NCBI GenBank assembly: GCA_964384945.1
Contig: CAYLMK010000003.1
Location: 62,001-126,000 of the forward strand
Origin: S015-6 sp964384945
GTDB lineage: Bacteria > Desulfobacterota > DSWW01
Direction of reading: 5' to 3'
Length of the DNA: 64,000 nt
A program made the position numbers and the translations under genes. How positions within the stretch are numbered: the first letter of the stretch is position 1; the number at the start of each line of letters is the position of its first letter. Shown in pieces: positions 33,554 through 42,131 of this stretch. Below the pieces are notes generated by a model. The model was given only the letters and a program-made list of their open reading frames with translations. It did no database searches and was not told the DNA's origin.

Positions 33554-35575
33554 ATGCATAGGAGCGCTACCGCCGTTTCATGCAAGGCCGGCCTGTTGAA
33601 AAAGCCCGCGCACCCCTGCTCGCATGAAGAAGAGAACGTAATGCTGCGCGCCATCCTCGAGGGCACGGCCGGGGATACCGGGGAACGATTTTTTCGCAGC
33701 CTGGTGAAGAATCTATCCGAGTTGCTGGGCACTCACGGAGCATGGGTGACCGAGTATTTCGAGGAATCCGGTCGGCTCAAGGCCCACGCCTTCTGGGCAG
33801 GGGGAGCATTCGTGGAAGACTATGAATACGACATGAAAGGGACGCCCTGCGAGCCGGTCATCCGGGAAGGCCGGTTTGTCCACATCCCGGAAAACCTTCT
33901 CGCACTGTTTCCCGGGGATGCGGACTTGAGAGGCATGGGTGCCGTCAGTTACGCGGGGGCCCCGCTGACCGACCGGAAGGGAAAGATCCTCGGCAACCTG
34001 GCGGTCATCGACACTTGCCCCATGCCTCAGAGGCCGCGGGCCCTGACGATCCTTCGAATCTTCGGCGCACGGGCAGCGGCCGAGCTCCAGCGACTGCAGG
34101 CCGACAGGGAGATTCTAGACCGGGAGGAGAGGCTCCGTCGCCTCGTCGACAGCGCCATGGACGCGGTGATCGAGATGGACGCCGGGTTCCGAGTTACCTC
34201 CGTGAATCCTGCCTGCCTGTCCCTGTTCGGCTGCGCAGAAGAGCAGATCCTCGGAACCGAGATCACGCGTTTTCTCGAACGGGAGGGCCGGTTGAAGCTT
34301 CAGACCCTCGCCGGAGACTTGCAGAGGCGTCCCGAGGGGAGACAGCATCTCTGGGTGCCGGGCGGATTCACGGCACTCCGTTCAGCCGGAGGTGTCTTTC
34401 AGGCAGAGGCGACCCTCTCCCGCTTTCAGATACGAAGGGAATGCTTTTACGCATTGATCTTCCGAAACGTGACCGAGCGCATCGAAGCGGAACGGACCAT
34501 TCGCTCCCTGACCGTCGAAACGGAGACCCTTCGCGATGAAATCAAGTTCCTCCAACCCTTGGGCGGGATCCTGGGGACGAGCGAACCGCTGCGCAGGGTG
34601 ATGCGGGACGTAGAGCAAGTGGCGGATACGGATTCCACGGTGCTGATCACCGGGGAAACCGGGACGGGCAAGGAACTGATCGCCCGGGCGATTCACGAGG
34701 GCAGCAAGAGAAGGGGCAAGCCCTTCGTCAAGGTCAACTGTCCGGCCATACCGGCCGCACTCATCGAAAGCGAGTTCTTCGGCCATGAGAAGGGCGCCTT
34801 CACCGGGGCCACCCAGAGCCGGGAAGGACGATTCTCGCTCGCGGACGGAGGCACGCTCTTTCTCGACGAGATCGCCGAGCTGCCCACCGAGCTTCAGGTC
34901 AAACTGTTGCGCGTGCTGCAGGAGGGCGAATTCGAGCCCGTGGGCAGCTCTCAAACCAGAAGGGTGGATGTGCGCGTGATTGCTGCGACCAACCGGCATC
35001 TCCGGGAGGCGGTGGAGAGGGGGGAGTTTCGGGAGGACCTGTACTACCGGCTCAACGTCTTCCCCATCGAAATGCCTCCCTTGCGGGACCGCGGGGACGA
35101 TATCGTGCTGCTGGCCGAACGCTGCGCCAGGGCGATCGGACAGACCCTGGGGCGCCCCATCCTGCCCTTCTCTCACGACCAGATCGAACGTCTGAAGGCC
35201 TACCCCTGGCCCGGAAACGTCCGAGAACTGGAGAACGTGGTCGAGCGGGCAGTGATCACCTCGAAGGACGGCCGCCTCGACCTGGACCGGGCCCTTCCTC
35301 AGGTGCAGGAAAGGGAGAACCCCTGTCTTCAGGACGGCCTATCACCCATCGCTGCCGGAGAGGTCAAGACCGTCGAAGAACTCCATCGGATGGAGCGGGC
35401 GAACCTGCTTGCCGCCCTCGAGAGGACCCATTGGAAGGTCGCGGGCGAGAAGGGTGCGGCCAGGCTCCTGGGCATGCGTCCATCGACCCTGAACTCGAAA
35501 ATGAAATCCCTCGGGATCCGGCGCCCCAGCAAGGCCGCGAGCGCCACCTCTCGAACTGGGGAGGCTCTGCACTGA
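33554..35575 (+). CDS. Sigma-54-dependent transcriptional activator (GAF-PAS-AAA+-Fis)
   Basis: Domains in order from the ATG at 33554 (about 673 residues): GAF-like sensor (about 30-180), a PAS domain (about 195-315), an AAA+ core with Walker A GETGTGKE, the sigma-54 contact motif GAFTGA (in EKGAFTGATQSREGRFSLAD), Walker B GGTLFLDEIAELP and the arginine-finger region, then a Fis-type HTH (LLAALERTHWKVAGEKGAAR, ending MRPSTLNSKMKSLGI). It should activate sigma-54 promoters in response to a signal bound by the GAF or PAS domain; the signal is unknown. The architecture resembles FhlA-type activators. An alternative start is ATG 33641. It is divergent from the osmC-like gene. Confidence 0.9.
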   Translation: MHRSATAVSCKAGLLKKPAHPCSHEEENVMLRAILEGTAGDTGERFFRSLVKNLSELLGTHGAWVTEYFEESGRLKAHAFWAGGAFVEDYEYDMKGTPCEPVIREGRFVHIPENLLALFPGDADLRGMGAVSYAGAPLTDRKGKILGNLAVIDTCPMPQRPRALTILRIFGARAAAELQRLQADREILDREERLRRLVDSAMDAVIEMDAGFRVTSVNPACLSLFGCAEEQILGTEITRFLEREGRLKLQTLAGDLQRRPEGRQHLWVPGGFTALRSAGGVFQAEATLSRFQIRRECFYALIFRNVTERIEAERTIRSLTVETETLRDEIKFLQPLGGILGTSEPLRRVMRDVEQVADTDSTVLITGETGTGKELIARAIHEGSKRRGKPFVKVNCPAIPAALIESEFFGHEKGAFTGATQSREGRFSLADGGTLFLDEIAELPTELQVKLLRVLQEGEFEPVGSSQTRRVDVRVIAATNRHLREAVERGEFREDLYYRLNVFPIEMPPLRDRGDDIVLLAERCARAIGQTLGRPILPFSHDQIERLKAYPWPGNVRELENVVERAVITSKDGRLDLDRALPQVQERENPCLQDGLSPIAAGEVKTVEELHRMERANLLAALERTHWKVAGEKGAARLLGMRPSTLNSKMKSLGIRRPSKAASATSRTGEALH

Positions 35576-35675
35576 GGTTCGGCCTCGTGCACCTCCTGCC
35601 CCCCTCCGGGCATCTCCACCCAGAGTTCCCGCACCACGGACACCACGCCCCAATCCACGCAGAGAAAAATAGGAC

Positions 35676-35714
35676 TTGACATCGGTCGGGATTACTTCTA
35701 TAATTAGAATAATT
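35676..35714 (+). promoter_or_regulatory. Sigma-70 promoter and overlapping operator of the arsR operon
   Basis: TTGACA (35676-35681), a 17-bp spacer and TATAAT (35699-35704) form a consensus promoter. AATTA-GAA-TAATT (35702-35714) is an inverted repeat overlapping the -10 box and start site, a typical place for an ArsR operator. The ArsR start codon is at 35741. Confidence 0.85.
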
Positions 35715-35740
35715 CAGAAATATCGAAAAGGCCTCGAACC

Positions 35741-36082
35741 ATGCAATACGATCCAGTGAAGATCTTCAAGGCCCTCTCGAACGAAAGCCGACTGGAAATT
35801 CTGAAGTCCTTGTACCGTGAGGGTATTTCCGGCACGCTCACGGGCCGGGAACCGTCTGCTGAAACGTGCAGTTGTGTGGGGGACATCGTCGAGCGTTTTC
35901 GCCTCGCGCCATCGACGATCTCGCATCACATCAAGGAGCTTGCAATGGCAGGACTCGTCAGGGTGGAACGAAACGGGCAGTTTATCCGGGTTCTTCCCAA
36001 CCCCGAGGCCTTGCAGACTCTGTCCGACTTCTCCTCTTCGCTCCTTGCAGGGGAGGCCACGGGGCAGGAAGAGCGGTATTAG
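35741..36082 (+). CDS. arsR: ArsR-family metalloregulator
   Basis: The 113-residue protein shows the ArsR/SmtB winged helix: IFKALSNESRLEILKSL, then the recognition helix LAPSTISHHIKELAMAGLVR, and the wing VERNGQFIRVLPN. The metal-site helix contains ETCSCVGDI with a Cys-x-Cys pair, as in arsenite-sensing ArsR proteins (ELCVCDL type). It should repress the operon until arsenite binds. A consensus promoter with an overlapping dyad precedes it. The arsM-like gene follows after 67 bp. Confidence 0.9.
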   Translation: MQYDPVKIFKALSNESRLEILKSLYREGISGTLTGREPSAETCSCVGDIVERFRLAPSTISHHIKELAMAGLVRVERNGQFIRVLPNPEALQTLSDFSSSLLAGEATGQEERY

Positions 36083-36149
36083 TTTTTTTTCGTGTCTAGT
36101 TCGAATGTTTTCGAAGTTTAGAATGATTATCCAAGAGGAGGACATCTGC

Positions 36150-37334
36150 ATGGCACTCAAGAAAGAGGACATCCATCAAGGCGTGAGCAAGTTCTACGCG
36201 GGCCTCGTCAGGCAGGGGAGCGACGAGGCTAGCACAAGCTGCTGCGCACCCGCGGGCACTGCAGAATGCTGCTGCCAACAGGGGTCCGGCATGGAAATCG
36301 CCGAGAACCTCGGCTACTCGAAGCAGGAACTCGAGGCCGTCCCGAGGGAGGCCAGTGGAAGTTCCTTCGGGTGCGGAAATCCGCTGGCCTTTGCAGAGGT
36401 GAAGCCGGGAGAGACTGTCCTGGACCTCGGGTCCGGCGGCGGGATCGATTGCTTCATCGCCGCGGACCGGGTCGGGAAGTCGGGAAAGGTCATCGGCCTC
36501 GACATGACCGACGAAATGATCGCGAAGGCCAGGCAGACGGCGGAACGACACGGATACGACAACGTCGAGTTCCGGCTGGGCAAGATCGAGGAGATGCCGG
36601 TCGAGGCCGCGACCGTCGACTGGGTCATCTCCAACTGTGTGATCAACCTGTCCCCGGAAAAGGAAAAAGTCTTTGGAGAGGCCTTTCGGGTCCTCAAGCC
36701 GGGCGGCCGGATTCTGATCTCCGACGTGGTGGCGCAGGACCTCCCCGAGGCGATCCGGGAGGATATCTCCGCCTGGGCAAGCTGCGTGGCGGGAGCGGTA
36801 TCGGAAGAAGAATATCTGGGCATGATCCGTGACGCAGGGTTCGAGCAGGTCGAGATCGTGGACAGGCTCGACTATGCAAAGCCCTCCGAGGAACAGCCCT
36901 ACACCCTGGCAAGCATCCGCGTCAGGGCAAGCAAACCCGAACCTCGTGAACAGGAGGAAGCAAGAATGAAAGGCTCTCTTTCCGCTCTGGACAGGGAAAC
37001 CCAGTTGCTGGTGGCCGCCGGTTCCGCAGTGGCCGCCGGATGCATCCCCTGCCTGGAAACCATCGTGGGGATGGCGCGCGCAGACGGTGTCGACGAGCGA
37101 AAGCTCAAAGAGGCGGTCATGACGGGTCAGTACGTCAAGGAGCAGCCCGCAGAAAGCATGAAGCAGTTCGCCGACCAGCTTGTGGGGACACACCTGAGCG
37201 GCAGGGCAACCTCCAGGCAGAGTGCGACGTGCCCCCTGTCCGGCGAACCGAGCGAAGCTGCCCAACCGCCGGAGACAACCCCGGAGGTCCGTTGCGGACC
37301 CGGCGGCTGTGGCTGTTCAGCGCCGGCGAAATAG
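36150..37334 (+). CDS. arsM: Arsenite S-adenosylmethionine methyltransferase fused to an AhpD-like domain
   Basis: The 394-residue protein starts at ATG 36150 with AGGAGG 9 bases upstream. Residues 1-260 are ArsM: SAM motif VLDLGSGGGIDCFIAADRVG near 90-108, and the three arsenic-binding cysteines at Cys75 (SFGCGNP), Cys163 (SNCVINL) and Cys212 (ASCVAGA). A second domain, about 273-350, carries GCIPCL (Cys298 and Cys301), like AhpD or carboxymuconolactone decarboxylase-type CxxC proteins, and could supply reducing power for the methylation cycle. A Cys-rich tail (CGPGGCGCS) ends the protein. Extra cysteines near residues 31-42 (SCCAPAG and CCCQQG) may also bind As(III). The product should methylate trivalent arsenic in the cytoplasm. 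Confidence 0.9.
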   Translation: MALKKEDIHQGVSKFYAGLVRQGSDEASTSCCAPAGTAECCCQQGSGMEIAENLGYSKQELEAVPREASGSSFGCGNPLAFAEVKPGETVLDLGSGGGIDCFIAADRVGKSGKVIGLDMTDEMIAKARQTAERHGYDNVEFRLGKIEEMPVEAATVDWVISNCVINLSPEKEKVFGEAFRVLKPGGRILISDVVAQDLPEAIREDISAWASCVAGAVSEEEYLGMIRDAGFEQVEIVDRLDYAKPSEEQPYTLASIRVRASKPEPREQEEARMKGSLSALDRETQLLVAAGSAVAAGCIPCLETIVGMARADGVDERKLKEAVMTGQYVKEQPAESMKQFADQLVGTHLSGRATSRQSATCPLSGEPSEAAQPPETTPEVRCGPGGCGCSAPAK

Positions 37335-37405
37335 GAATCCCGTACAAACGAATCGACGGGATTCCCGTCCTTGCGAAAATCGCGCTCGGAGAGGAGACAC
37401 CCTCG

Positions 37406-37918
37406 ATGGTCAAGCCCGTGACACTTCCTCAAGCAGCGGACTGGATCGAAAAGGTAAGGAAGAAGTCCTACGAGAACATGAAGACCCACCATAGTTGCAC
37501 GCAGAGCATCCTGGCAGCGTTCATGGAGGAGCTGGGCGTCGACGATCCCATGGTGATCCGGGCGGCCGGCGCGTTTCACGCAGGAATGACGGCCTCCATG
37601 GTCTGTGGAATCCATACGGCAGGCCTGATGGTCCTGGGAATGCTCGTCGGCCGCGAGAGGCTCGAGTTGGGCCTGGACGGACTCCTGCCCATCATCACAC
37701 CCGCCCAGGACCTGCTCAAACGACTGGACAAACGCACCGGTTCCTCCTCGTGCAAGGAACTCACCGGCGTGGATTTCACAGACCCGGAGGCGGCGATCCA
37801 TTTCGTCGTCACCAACGGGATCGAGAAGTGCTTTGACCGGATTGCGGACGGGGCCGAGGAGATCGCCCGTTTTCTCAAGGAACTCGAGCAAGGCGGCCTT
37901 CTCTTCCGGCATGATTGA
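37406..37918 (+). CDS. C_GCAxxG_C_C family redox protein
   Basis: From ATG 37406 (AGGAG about 10 bases upstream) this gives 170 residues. It contains cysteines spaced as in the C_GCAxxG_C_C family: HHSCTQSIL near the N-terminus, MVCGIHTAGLMVLG in the middle, SSCKELTGVDF and IEKCFDRIADGAEE near the C-terminus. The central GCAxxG is degenerate here (GAFHAGM). The family is thought to be redox-active and to bind metal clusters. Its place behind arsR and arsM, in the same direction, suggests a part in arsenic handling, perhaps as a thiol-redox partner, but this is an inference. Confidence 0.7.
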   Translation: MVKPVTLPQAADWIEKVRKKSYENMKTHHSCTQSILAAFMEELGVDDPMVIRAAGAFHAGMTASMVCGIHTAGLMVLGMLVGRERLELGLDGLLPIITPAQDLLKRLDKRTGSSSCKELTGVDFTDPEAAIHFVVTNGIEKCFDRIADGAEEIARFLKELEQGGLLFRHD

Positions 37919-39139
37919 TCACATGCCGAAGCGCACCTTCCTGCCCTTCTTGTAGTCCCGCAGGACGCGACGGGCCACGGCGAGCTTGTGCACCTCGTCC
38001 GCCCCGTCGTAGATCCTTGCGGCCCGTTCGCCCCGCCAGTAGTAGGCGATCGGGGTGTCGTCTGTCATGCCCAGCCCGCCGTGGCATTGCAGGGCGCGGT
38101 CGACGACCCGCTGCATGGCGTTTGCGACAAAGTATTTGATGATGGAAATCTCCTTCATCGCATCCTTGACGCCCCGGTTCTCGATCGTCCAGGCCGTGCT
38201 CAGGACCATCAGCCGGGAGGCCATGATGTCGGCCGCGCTGTCGGCGATGTAGGCCTTGATGATGTCCGAGTCGGCCAGCACCTCGGTCGGCGTGCGGCGC
38301 CGCTGCAGAACGTAGGTGCACATCTCGTCGTAGCAGCGGTTCATGATCCCGATCCACCGCATGCAGTGATGGATGCGCCCCGGGCCCAGGCGCTCCTGCG
38401 CAAGGACAAAGCCCTGCCCTTCTCCTCCCAGCAGGTTGCTCCGCGGCACCCGGCAGTTGTCGTAGCGCACCTCGGCGTGGGAGACCCACCCGTCTCCCAC
38501 GTGGCCCATGACCGAGATGTTGCGCACGATGTGCATGCCCGGCGTGCCCAGCGGCACGATGATCATGCTGGCCCTCAGGTGGGGCGATTCGTTCTCCGGA
38601 TTGGTTTCCGCCATGACGATCGCGAACTCGGCCCCGTCGGCCGAGGAGGTGTACCATTTGTGGCCGTTGATCACGTAGTCGTCCCCATCTTTGACGGCCG
38701 TGGTCAGAAGCCAGACCGGGTTCGATCCGGCCACCTCCACCTCGGTCATCGAGAAACAGGAGCGGATCTTCCCCTCGACCAGGGGCCTCAGGTACCTCTC
38801 CTTCTGCTCCTCGTTCCCATACTTGTGCAGGATCTCGATATTGCCCGCGTCCGGCGCCTGGCAGCCGAAGACGTACAGACCGAACGGGGTGTACCCGAGC
38901 GCCTCGGCCACCACGGCGTACTCCATCAGGTTCAGGCCCATGCCGCCGAACTCCTTGGGGTGGAGGGGCGCCCAGAGTTCCATCTGCCGGACCATCCTGC
39001 GTATATCCTCGAGCGCCGGCTCGATCTCGCTGAAGTCCCTGACGGCGAACTCGGCCTCCCTCGGGATGAGTTCCTTTCCGATGAACTCGTGGATCATGTC
39101 CAGAATCGTCTGCAGTCTCTCCGATACGGAAAAGTCCAT
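37919..39139 (-). CDS. Acyl-CoA dehydrogenase
   Basis: The 406-residue protein starts at ATG 39139 with AAGGAG 7 bases upstream. The flavin motif CFSMTEVEVAGSNP, the INGHKWYTSSADGAEFA segment and the C-terminal CHGGLGMTDDTPIAYYWRG are typical of the family. The last signature reads YDGADEVHK, with Asp where the common catalytic Glu stands (YEGT), as in ACAD10/11-like members that act on longer or hydroxylated acyl-CoAs. It oxidises an acyl-CoA to the enoyl-CoA and passes electrons to ETF. It is the last gene of the OYE-etfAB-EMO operon and lies next to the convergent C_GCAxxG_C_C gene without a gap. Confidence 0.9.
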   Translation of the reverse strand: MDFSVSERLQTILDMIHEFIGKELIPREAEFAVRDFSEIEPALEDIRRMVRQMELWAPLHPKEFGGMGLNLMEYAVVAEALGYTPFGLYVFGCQAPDAGNIEILHKYGNEEQKERYLRPLVEGKIRSCFSMTEVEVAGSNPVWLLTTAVKDGDDYVINGHKWYTSSADGAEFAIVMAETNPENESPHLRASMIIVPLGTPGMHIVRNISVMGHVGDGWVSHAEVRYDNCRVPRSNLLGGEGQGFVLAQERLGPGRIHHCMRWIGIMNRCYDEMCTYVLQRRRTPTEVLADSDIIKAYIADSAADIMASRLMVLSTAWTIENRGVKDAMKEISIIKYFVANAMQRVVDRALQCHGGLGMTDDTPIAYYWRGERAARIYDGADEVHKLAVARRVLRDYKKGRKVRFGM

Positions 39140-39210
39140 GTCCCGTCTCCTTGTTTTCAAATGCCGGAAATGAATGAACCTGGTTTCCCTGCGCCCCGAT
39201 TGCCTCCCTG

Positions 39211-41247
39211 CTACTCCGACTCCATCGCTTCCTGTAGCAATTCCACCCAGTCCACAACCCGCAGGGGGGGCGAATCTGCACGCCGTCTGCGTGCGTCGTC
39301 GAACATGGAAAAGCAGAACCCGCACGAGACGGCCACCGTGTCGGCGCCCAGGGCGATCATCTCCTCGAGACGCTGGGACGAGGGCCTCTCCTGAAGATCC
39401 AGGTCCATGAAGTAGTGCCCTCCCCCGGCCCCGCAGCAGAATCCCTGCCTGCGGGCGCGGGGCGGCTCCACCGGCACGAGCCCCGGCAGCGATTCGAGAA
39501 CGGCCCTCGGCGGTCCGTCGAGCCCCTGGTATCGACTCAGGAAGCACGGGTCATGATACACGACCGACCGCGGCGTTGGAAAGCCCCGGCATCCGAGCTT
39601 TCCCTCCGCAATCCGTTTCTGAAACAGTTCACTCGTGTGAATGGCCGAGAAACGCGCCCCCAGCAGGGGGTAGATGTCCTTCAGAACCGTGTAGCAGTGC
39701 GGGCAGTGCGCCAGAACCCGTTCAGCCCCCGAGGCCTCGATCCGGCGGATCTGCTCTCTCGCAAGGCCCTGGAAGAGATCCTCCTCTCCCATGATTCTGG
39801 CAGGGTCCCCGCAGCACGCGGTCTCTTCGGCCGTGACGAAGGGAACCCCGGCCCGCTCGAGAAGCTCCGCCAGGCAGGAATACACTCGCGGCTTATGATC
39901 GTCCCCGGGCTGGAAACAGCCTGTCCACAGGAAAAGGGGCTTGCCGCCGGTCCCCGCGGGGGACGACCCGGGAAGCCGCAATCCCCGCACCCAGGAGGCC
40001 CTTTCCGCAGGCCCCGCCCCGTATGGGTTGCCCGTCCGGGCCAGGTTTCGCAAGGCGGCGGCCCCATCCTCCGGGAGCCTTCCGCGGTCCATCACCTCGG
40101 AGCGCCTGAGTTCGATCATCTGAGGCACGTGGTCGATCCCGGCCGGACAGAGCTCCTCGCAGGCACGGCAAAGCCTGCATGCCCACAGGGAGTCCGCGGT
40201 GATCGCCTCGCCGGCGCATGGCAAAGACCGCCCCCGCGCCCGCGCCCGCCACCTCCCTTGTTCAGACTTGAGCACGTATTCACGCAGGTCCTGAAGCGCC
40301 TTTCTGGGGGTCAGCGGCTGGCCGGTCTGGAAGGCGGGGCAGAGCCGCTCGCAGCGTCCGCAGTCCATGCAGGCCAGCAGGCCCAGCCGCTGTCTCGCGG
40401 TCGTGTCCGAGGCCGTCTCTATGCCGAGTCGCACCGAGCCGGGAGAAGGCGAAGCGGCGCGCAAGGCGCGCATGTCCGGCACCGGCGCGGGGCTTCGAGG
40501 GTGCACGGGCAGGCGGGCGCGCTGAAAGGGCAGGAACAGCATGTGCCGAAAACGAGAGGAAAGGGGGATCCAGCCGAGAAGTGCGAGGGCCAGCACGGCG
40601 TGCAGCCACCAGAGCCCCTTGAAGACCCGGGCCGCCTCCAACGGGCCCGAAGAAGAGGAAAAGAGACGCGAGGCGGCCGCCCCAACCGGGCTCCATGCCC
40701 TCCAAGGGTCACCCTGTGCGTGGATCCGGACTCCCTCGAGCAGGAAGCCCGTCAGACACACCGCGCCGAGAAGCAGCAGGGCCGCCGCCTTGCCAAGGCT
40801 TCGGTCGCGGGCCGGGGAAGCGTCTTTGCGCAGCGTGAACAGGGCCACGAGGATTCCCGCCAGGAGCGCGGCCCCGGCCAGATCGGCAACGAGCGTTACG
40901 AGCAGGTAGGGCATCCCCTCGAACAGGGATTCCCGGACGTAATGGGCGACCATCAGGTAGCACGTCACAAGAAAGAGGAGCAGAAACCCATGGAAGATCA
41001 GCAGATGCCACAGGGGTGAAAGGGCGCTTCCGCCGGCCAGGGGCCTGTGCAGGAAGATTTCGGCGAACGTTGCCAAGCCGCCAAGCGTTCGATGGGGCTG
41101 GACCCTGGAGGGTGGGCCGCGCCGCACGAACCGGACCGCCCTGAAAACGCGCCAGCCGATCCACAGCAAGGTGATGATCGTCAACACATAGAAGGGCCGC
41201 GGGTTCGCAACCTGCCAGAAGATCTCCCTTGTCGCCCCTTGCACCAT
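39211..41247 (-). CDS. ETF:quinone oxidoreductase-like membrane Fe-S protein (EtfD/EMO type)
   Basis: The 678-residue protein begins at ATG 41247, three bases past the etfB stop. About 260 N-terminal residues carry five to six transmembrane helices of the nitrate-reductase-gamma or DUF type (FYVLTIITLLWIGWRVF and others). Two ferredoxin-like clusters follow (CMDCGRCERLCP and CRLCRACEELCPAG). Two heterodisulfide-reductase-type CCG domains complete it: CFQ...CCGDPAR...CPHC and DPCFLSRY...FCCGAGGG...CGFC. This is the layout of the membrane-bound oxidoreductase that takes electrons from EtfAB and gives them to menaquinone. It links acyl-CoA oxidation to respiration or syntrophy and is co-transcribed with etfAB. 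Confidence 0.85.
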   Translation of the reverse strand: MVQGATREIFWQVANPRPFYVLTIITLLWIGWRVFRAVRFVRRGPPSRVQPHRTLGGLATFAEIFLHRPLAGGSALSPLWHLLIFHGFLLLFLVTCYLMVAHYVRESLFEGMPYLLVTLVADLAGAALLAGILVALFTLRKDASPARDRSLGKAAALLLLGAVCLTGFLLEGVRIHAQGDPWRAWSPVGAAASRLFSSSSGPLEAARVFKGLWWLHAVLALALLGWIPLSSRFRHMLFLPFQRARLPVHPRSPAPVPDMRALRAASPSPGSVRLGIETASDTTARQRLGLLACMDCGRCERLCPAFQTGQPLTPRKALQDLREYVLKSEQGRWRARARGRSLPCAGEAITADSLWACRLCRACEELCPAGIDHVPQMIELRRSEVMDRGRLPEDGAAALRNLARTGNPYGAGPAERASWVRGLRLPGSSPAGTGGKPLFLWTGCFQPGDDHKPRVYSCLAELLERAGVPFVTAEETACCGDPARIMGEEDLFQGLAREQIRRIEASGAERVLAHCPHCYTVLKDIYPLLGARFSAIHTSELFQKRIAEGKLGCRGFPTPRSVVYHDPCFLSRYQGLDGPPRAVLESLPGLVPVEPPRARRQGFCCGAGGGHYFMDLDLQERPSSQRLEEMIALGADTVAVSCGFCFSMFDDARRRRADSPPLRVVDWVELLQEAMESE

Positions 41248-41249
41248 GC

Positions 41250-42131
41250 TCAGCCATCCTTGGGAGAGAGGGAATCCCGGTTGACGATCTTCTCTTCCGC
41301 GAGTATCTCGAGGATCTTCTCCGCCGTCTCCGCGGCATCTCCCGTCAGGAGGGGTTCCTTCTTGTCCTTTCCCTCGGTCACCGAAAGCCCCAGGGCCTGG
41401 CGCATCCGGTCGACACTGCGCGACTGCGCATACTCGGCAGCGACGGACCCTTTCCTGGGCTTGGAACGAGCGAACTTCTTCCTCTCGACCCTCCGAACGA
41501 CCGGGACTCCGCCCGAAGGGACGTTTCGAAGGCGATGCATGTCCGCCTTCAGCTTGCCCCAGAAGGACGGATAGCGGAGCGGGGCACCTCGAAGGACCCC
41601 CAGACAGGCAGGGAGGCGGACGAGAATCTCCTCCCGAACCCGTTTCTGCCTGCGGGTTACGACAAGCCGGCCCGCTTCCCTCCACTCCGCCCGAACCACC
41701 GAATCGACGTAATCCATTCCGGCGAGCGCGGCGAACATGGGCCCGACCTGCCCCGCACCCGTATCGAGGTCCCGCATGCCGAACAGAGCGAGTTCGAAAG
41801 GTTCGGCCCGATGGAAATCCTTCAGCCGCTGCGCCACGACCCCTCCGTCCGGCTCCCAGGCCGGCTCTTCGATCCAGACCGCGTCATCCGCCCCGCATGC
41901 GAGAAACTCCCGGAGAACGATCCGCGAGGCATTCCCCCCGACCGAGCATGCGAGCACCGGAATCCGAAAGGGCGCCGCTTCCCTGAGCCGGAAGGCCGCT
42001 TCCAGCGCCAGTTCATCCATGGGATTCGGGATCGGTGCATACCCCGGCAGGTCTTCCACGGCTCCCGTCGGGCCGGGTTCGACCGGAACGGCCGGGTTTT
42101 GAACCGGCCGAACAAACACAGCGATCCTCAT
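41250..42131 (-). CDS. etfB: Electron transfer flavoprotein subunit beta
   Basis: The 293-residue protein starts MRIAVFVRPVQNPAV and has the EtfB features NPMDELALEAAFRLREA, FGMRDLDTGAGQVGPMFA and DSVVRAEWREAGRLVV. It is longer than the usual 250-260 residues, with a charged C-terminal extension of about 40 residues ending EEKIVNRDSLSPKDG. EtfB binds AMP or FAD and pairs with EtfA. Its start overlaps the end of etfA by 4 bp (ATGA), and the EtfD-like gene begins 2 bp after its stop. Confidence 0.9.
   Translation of the reverse strand: MRIAVFVRPVQNPAVPVEPGPTGAVEDLPGYAPIPNPMDELALEAAFRLREAAPFRIPVLACSVGGNASRIVLREFLACGADDAVWIEEPAWEPDGGVVAQRLKDFHRAEPFELALFGMRDLDTGAGQVGPMFAALAGMDYVDSVVRAEWREAGRLVVTRRQKRVREEILVRLPACLGVLRGAPLRYPSFWGKLKADMHRLRNVPSGGVPVVRRVERKKFARSKPRKGSVAAEYAQSRSVDRMRQALGLSVTEGKDKKEPLLTGDAAETAEKILEILAEEKIVNRDSLSPKDG

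Noticed and set aside
37875..39281. Second minus-strand frame overlapping the acyl-CoA dehydrogenase
   Set aside because: It reads Gly/Arg/His-rich sequence; the acyl-CoA dehydrogenase frame has all family motifs.
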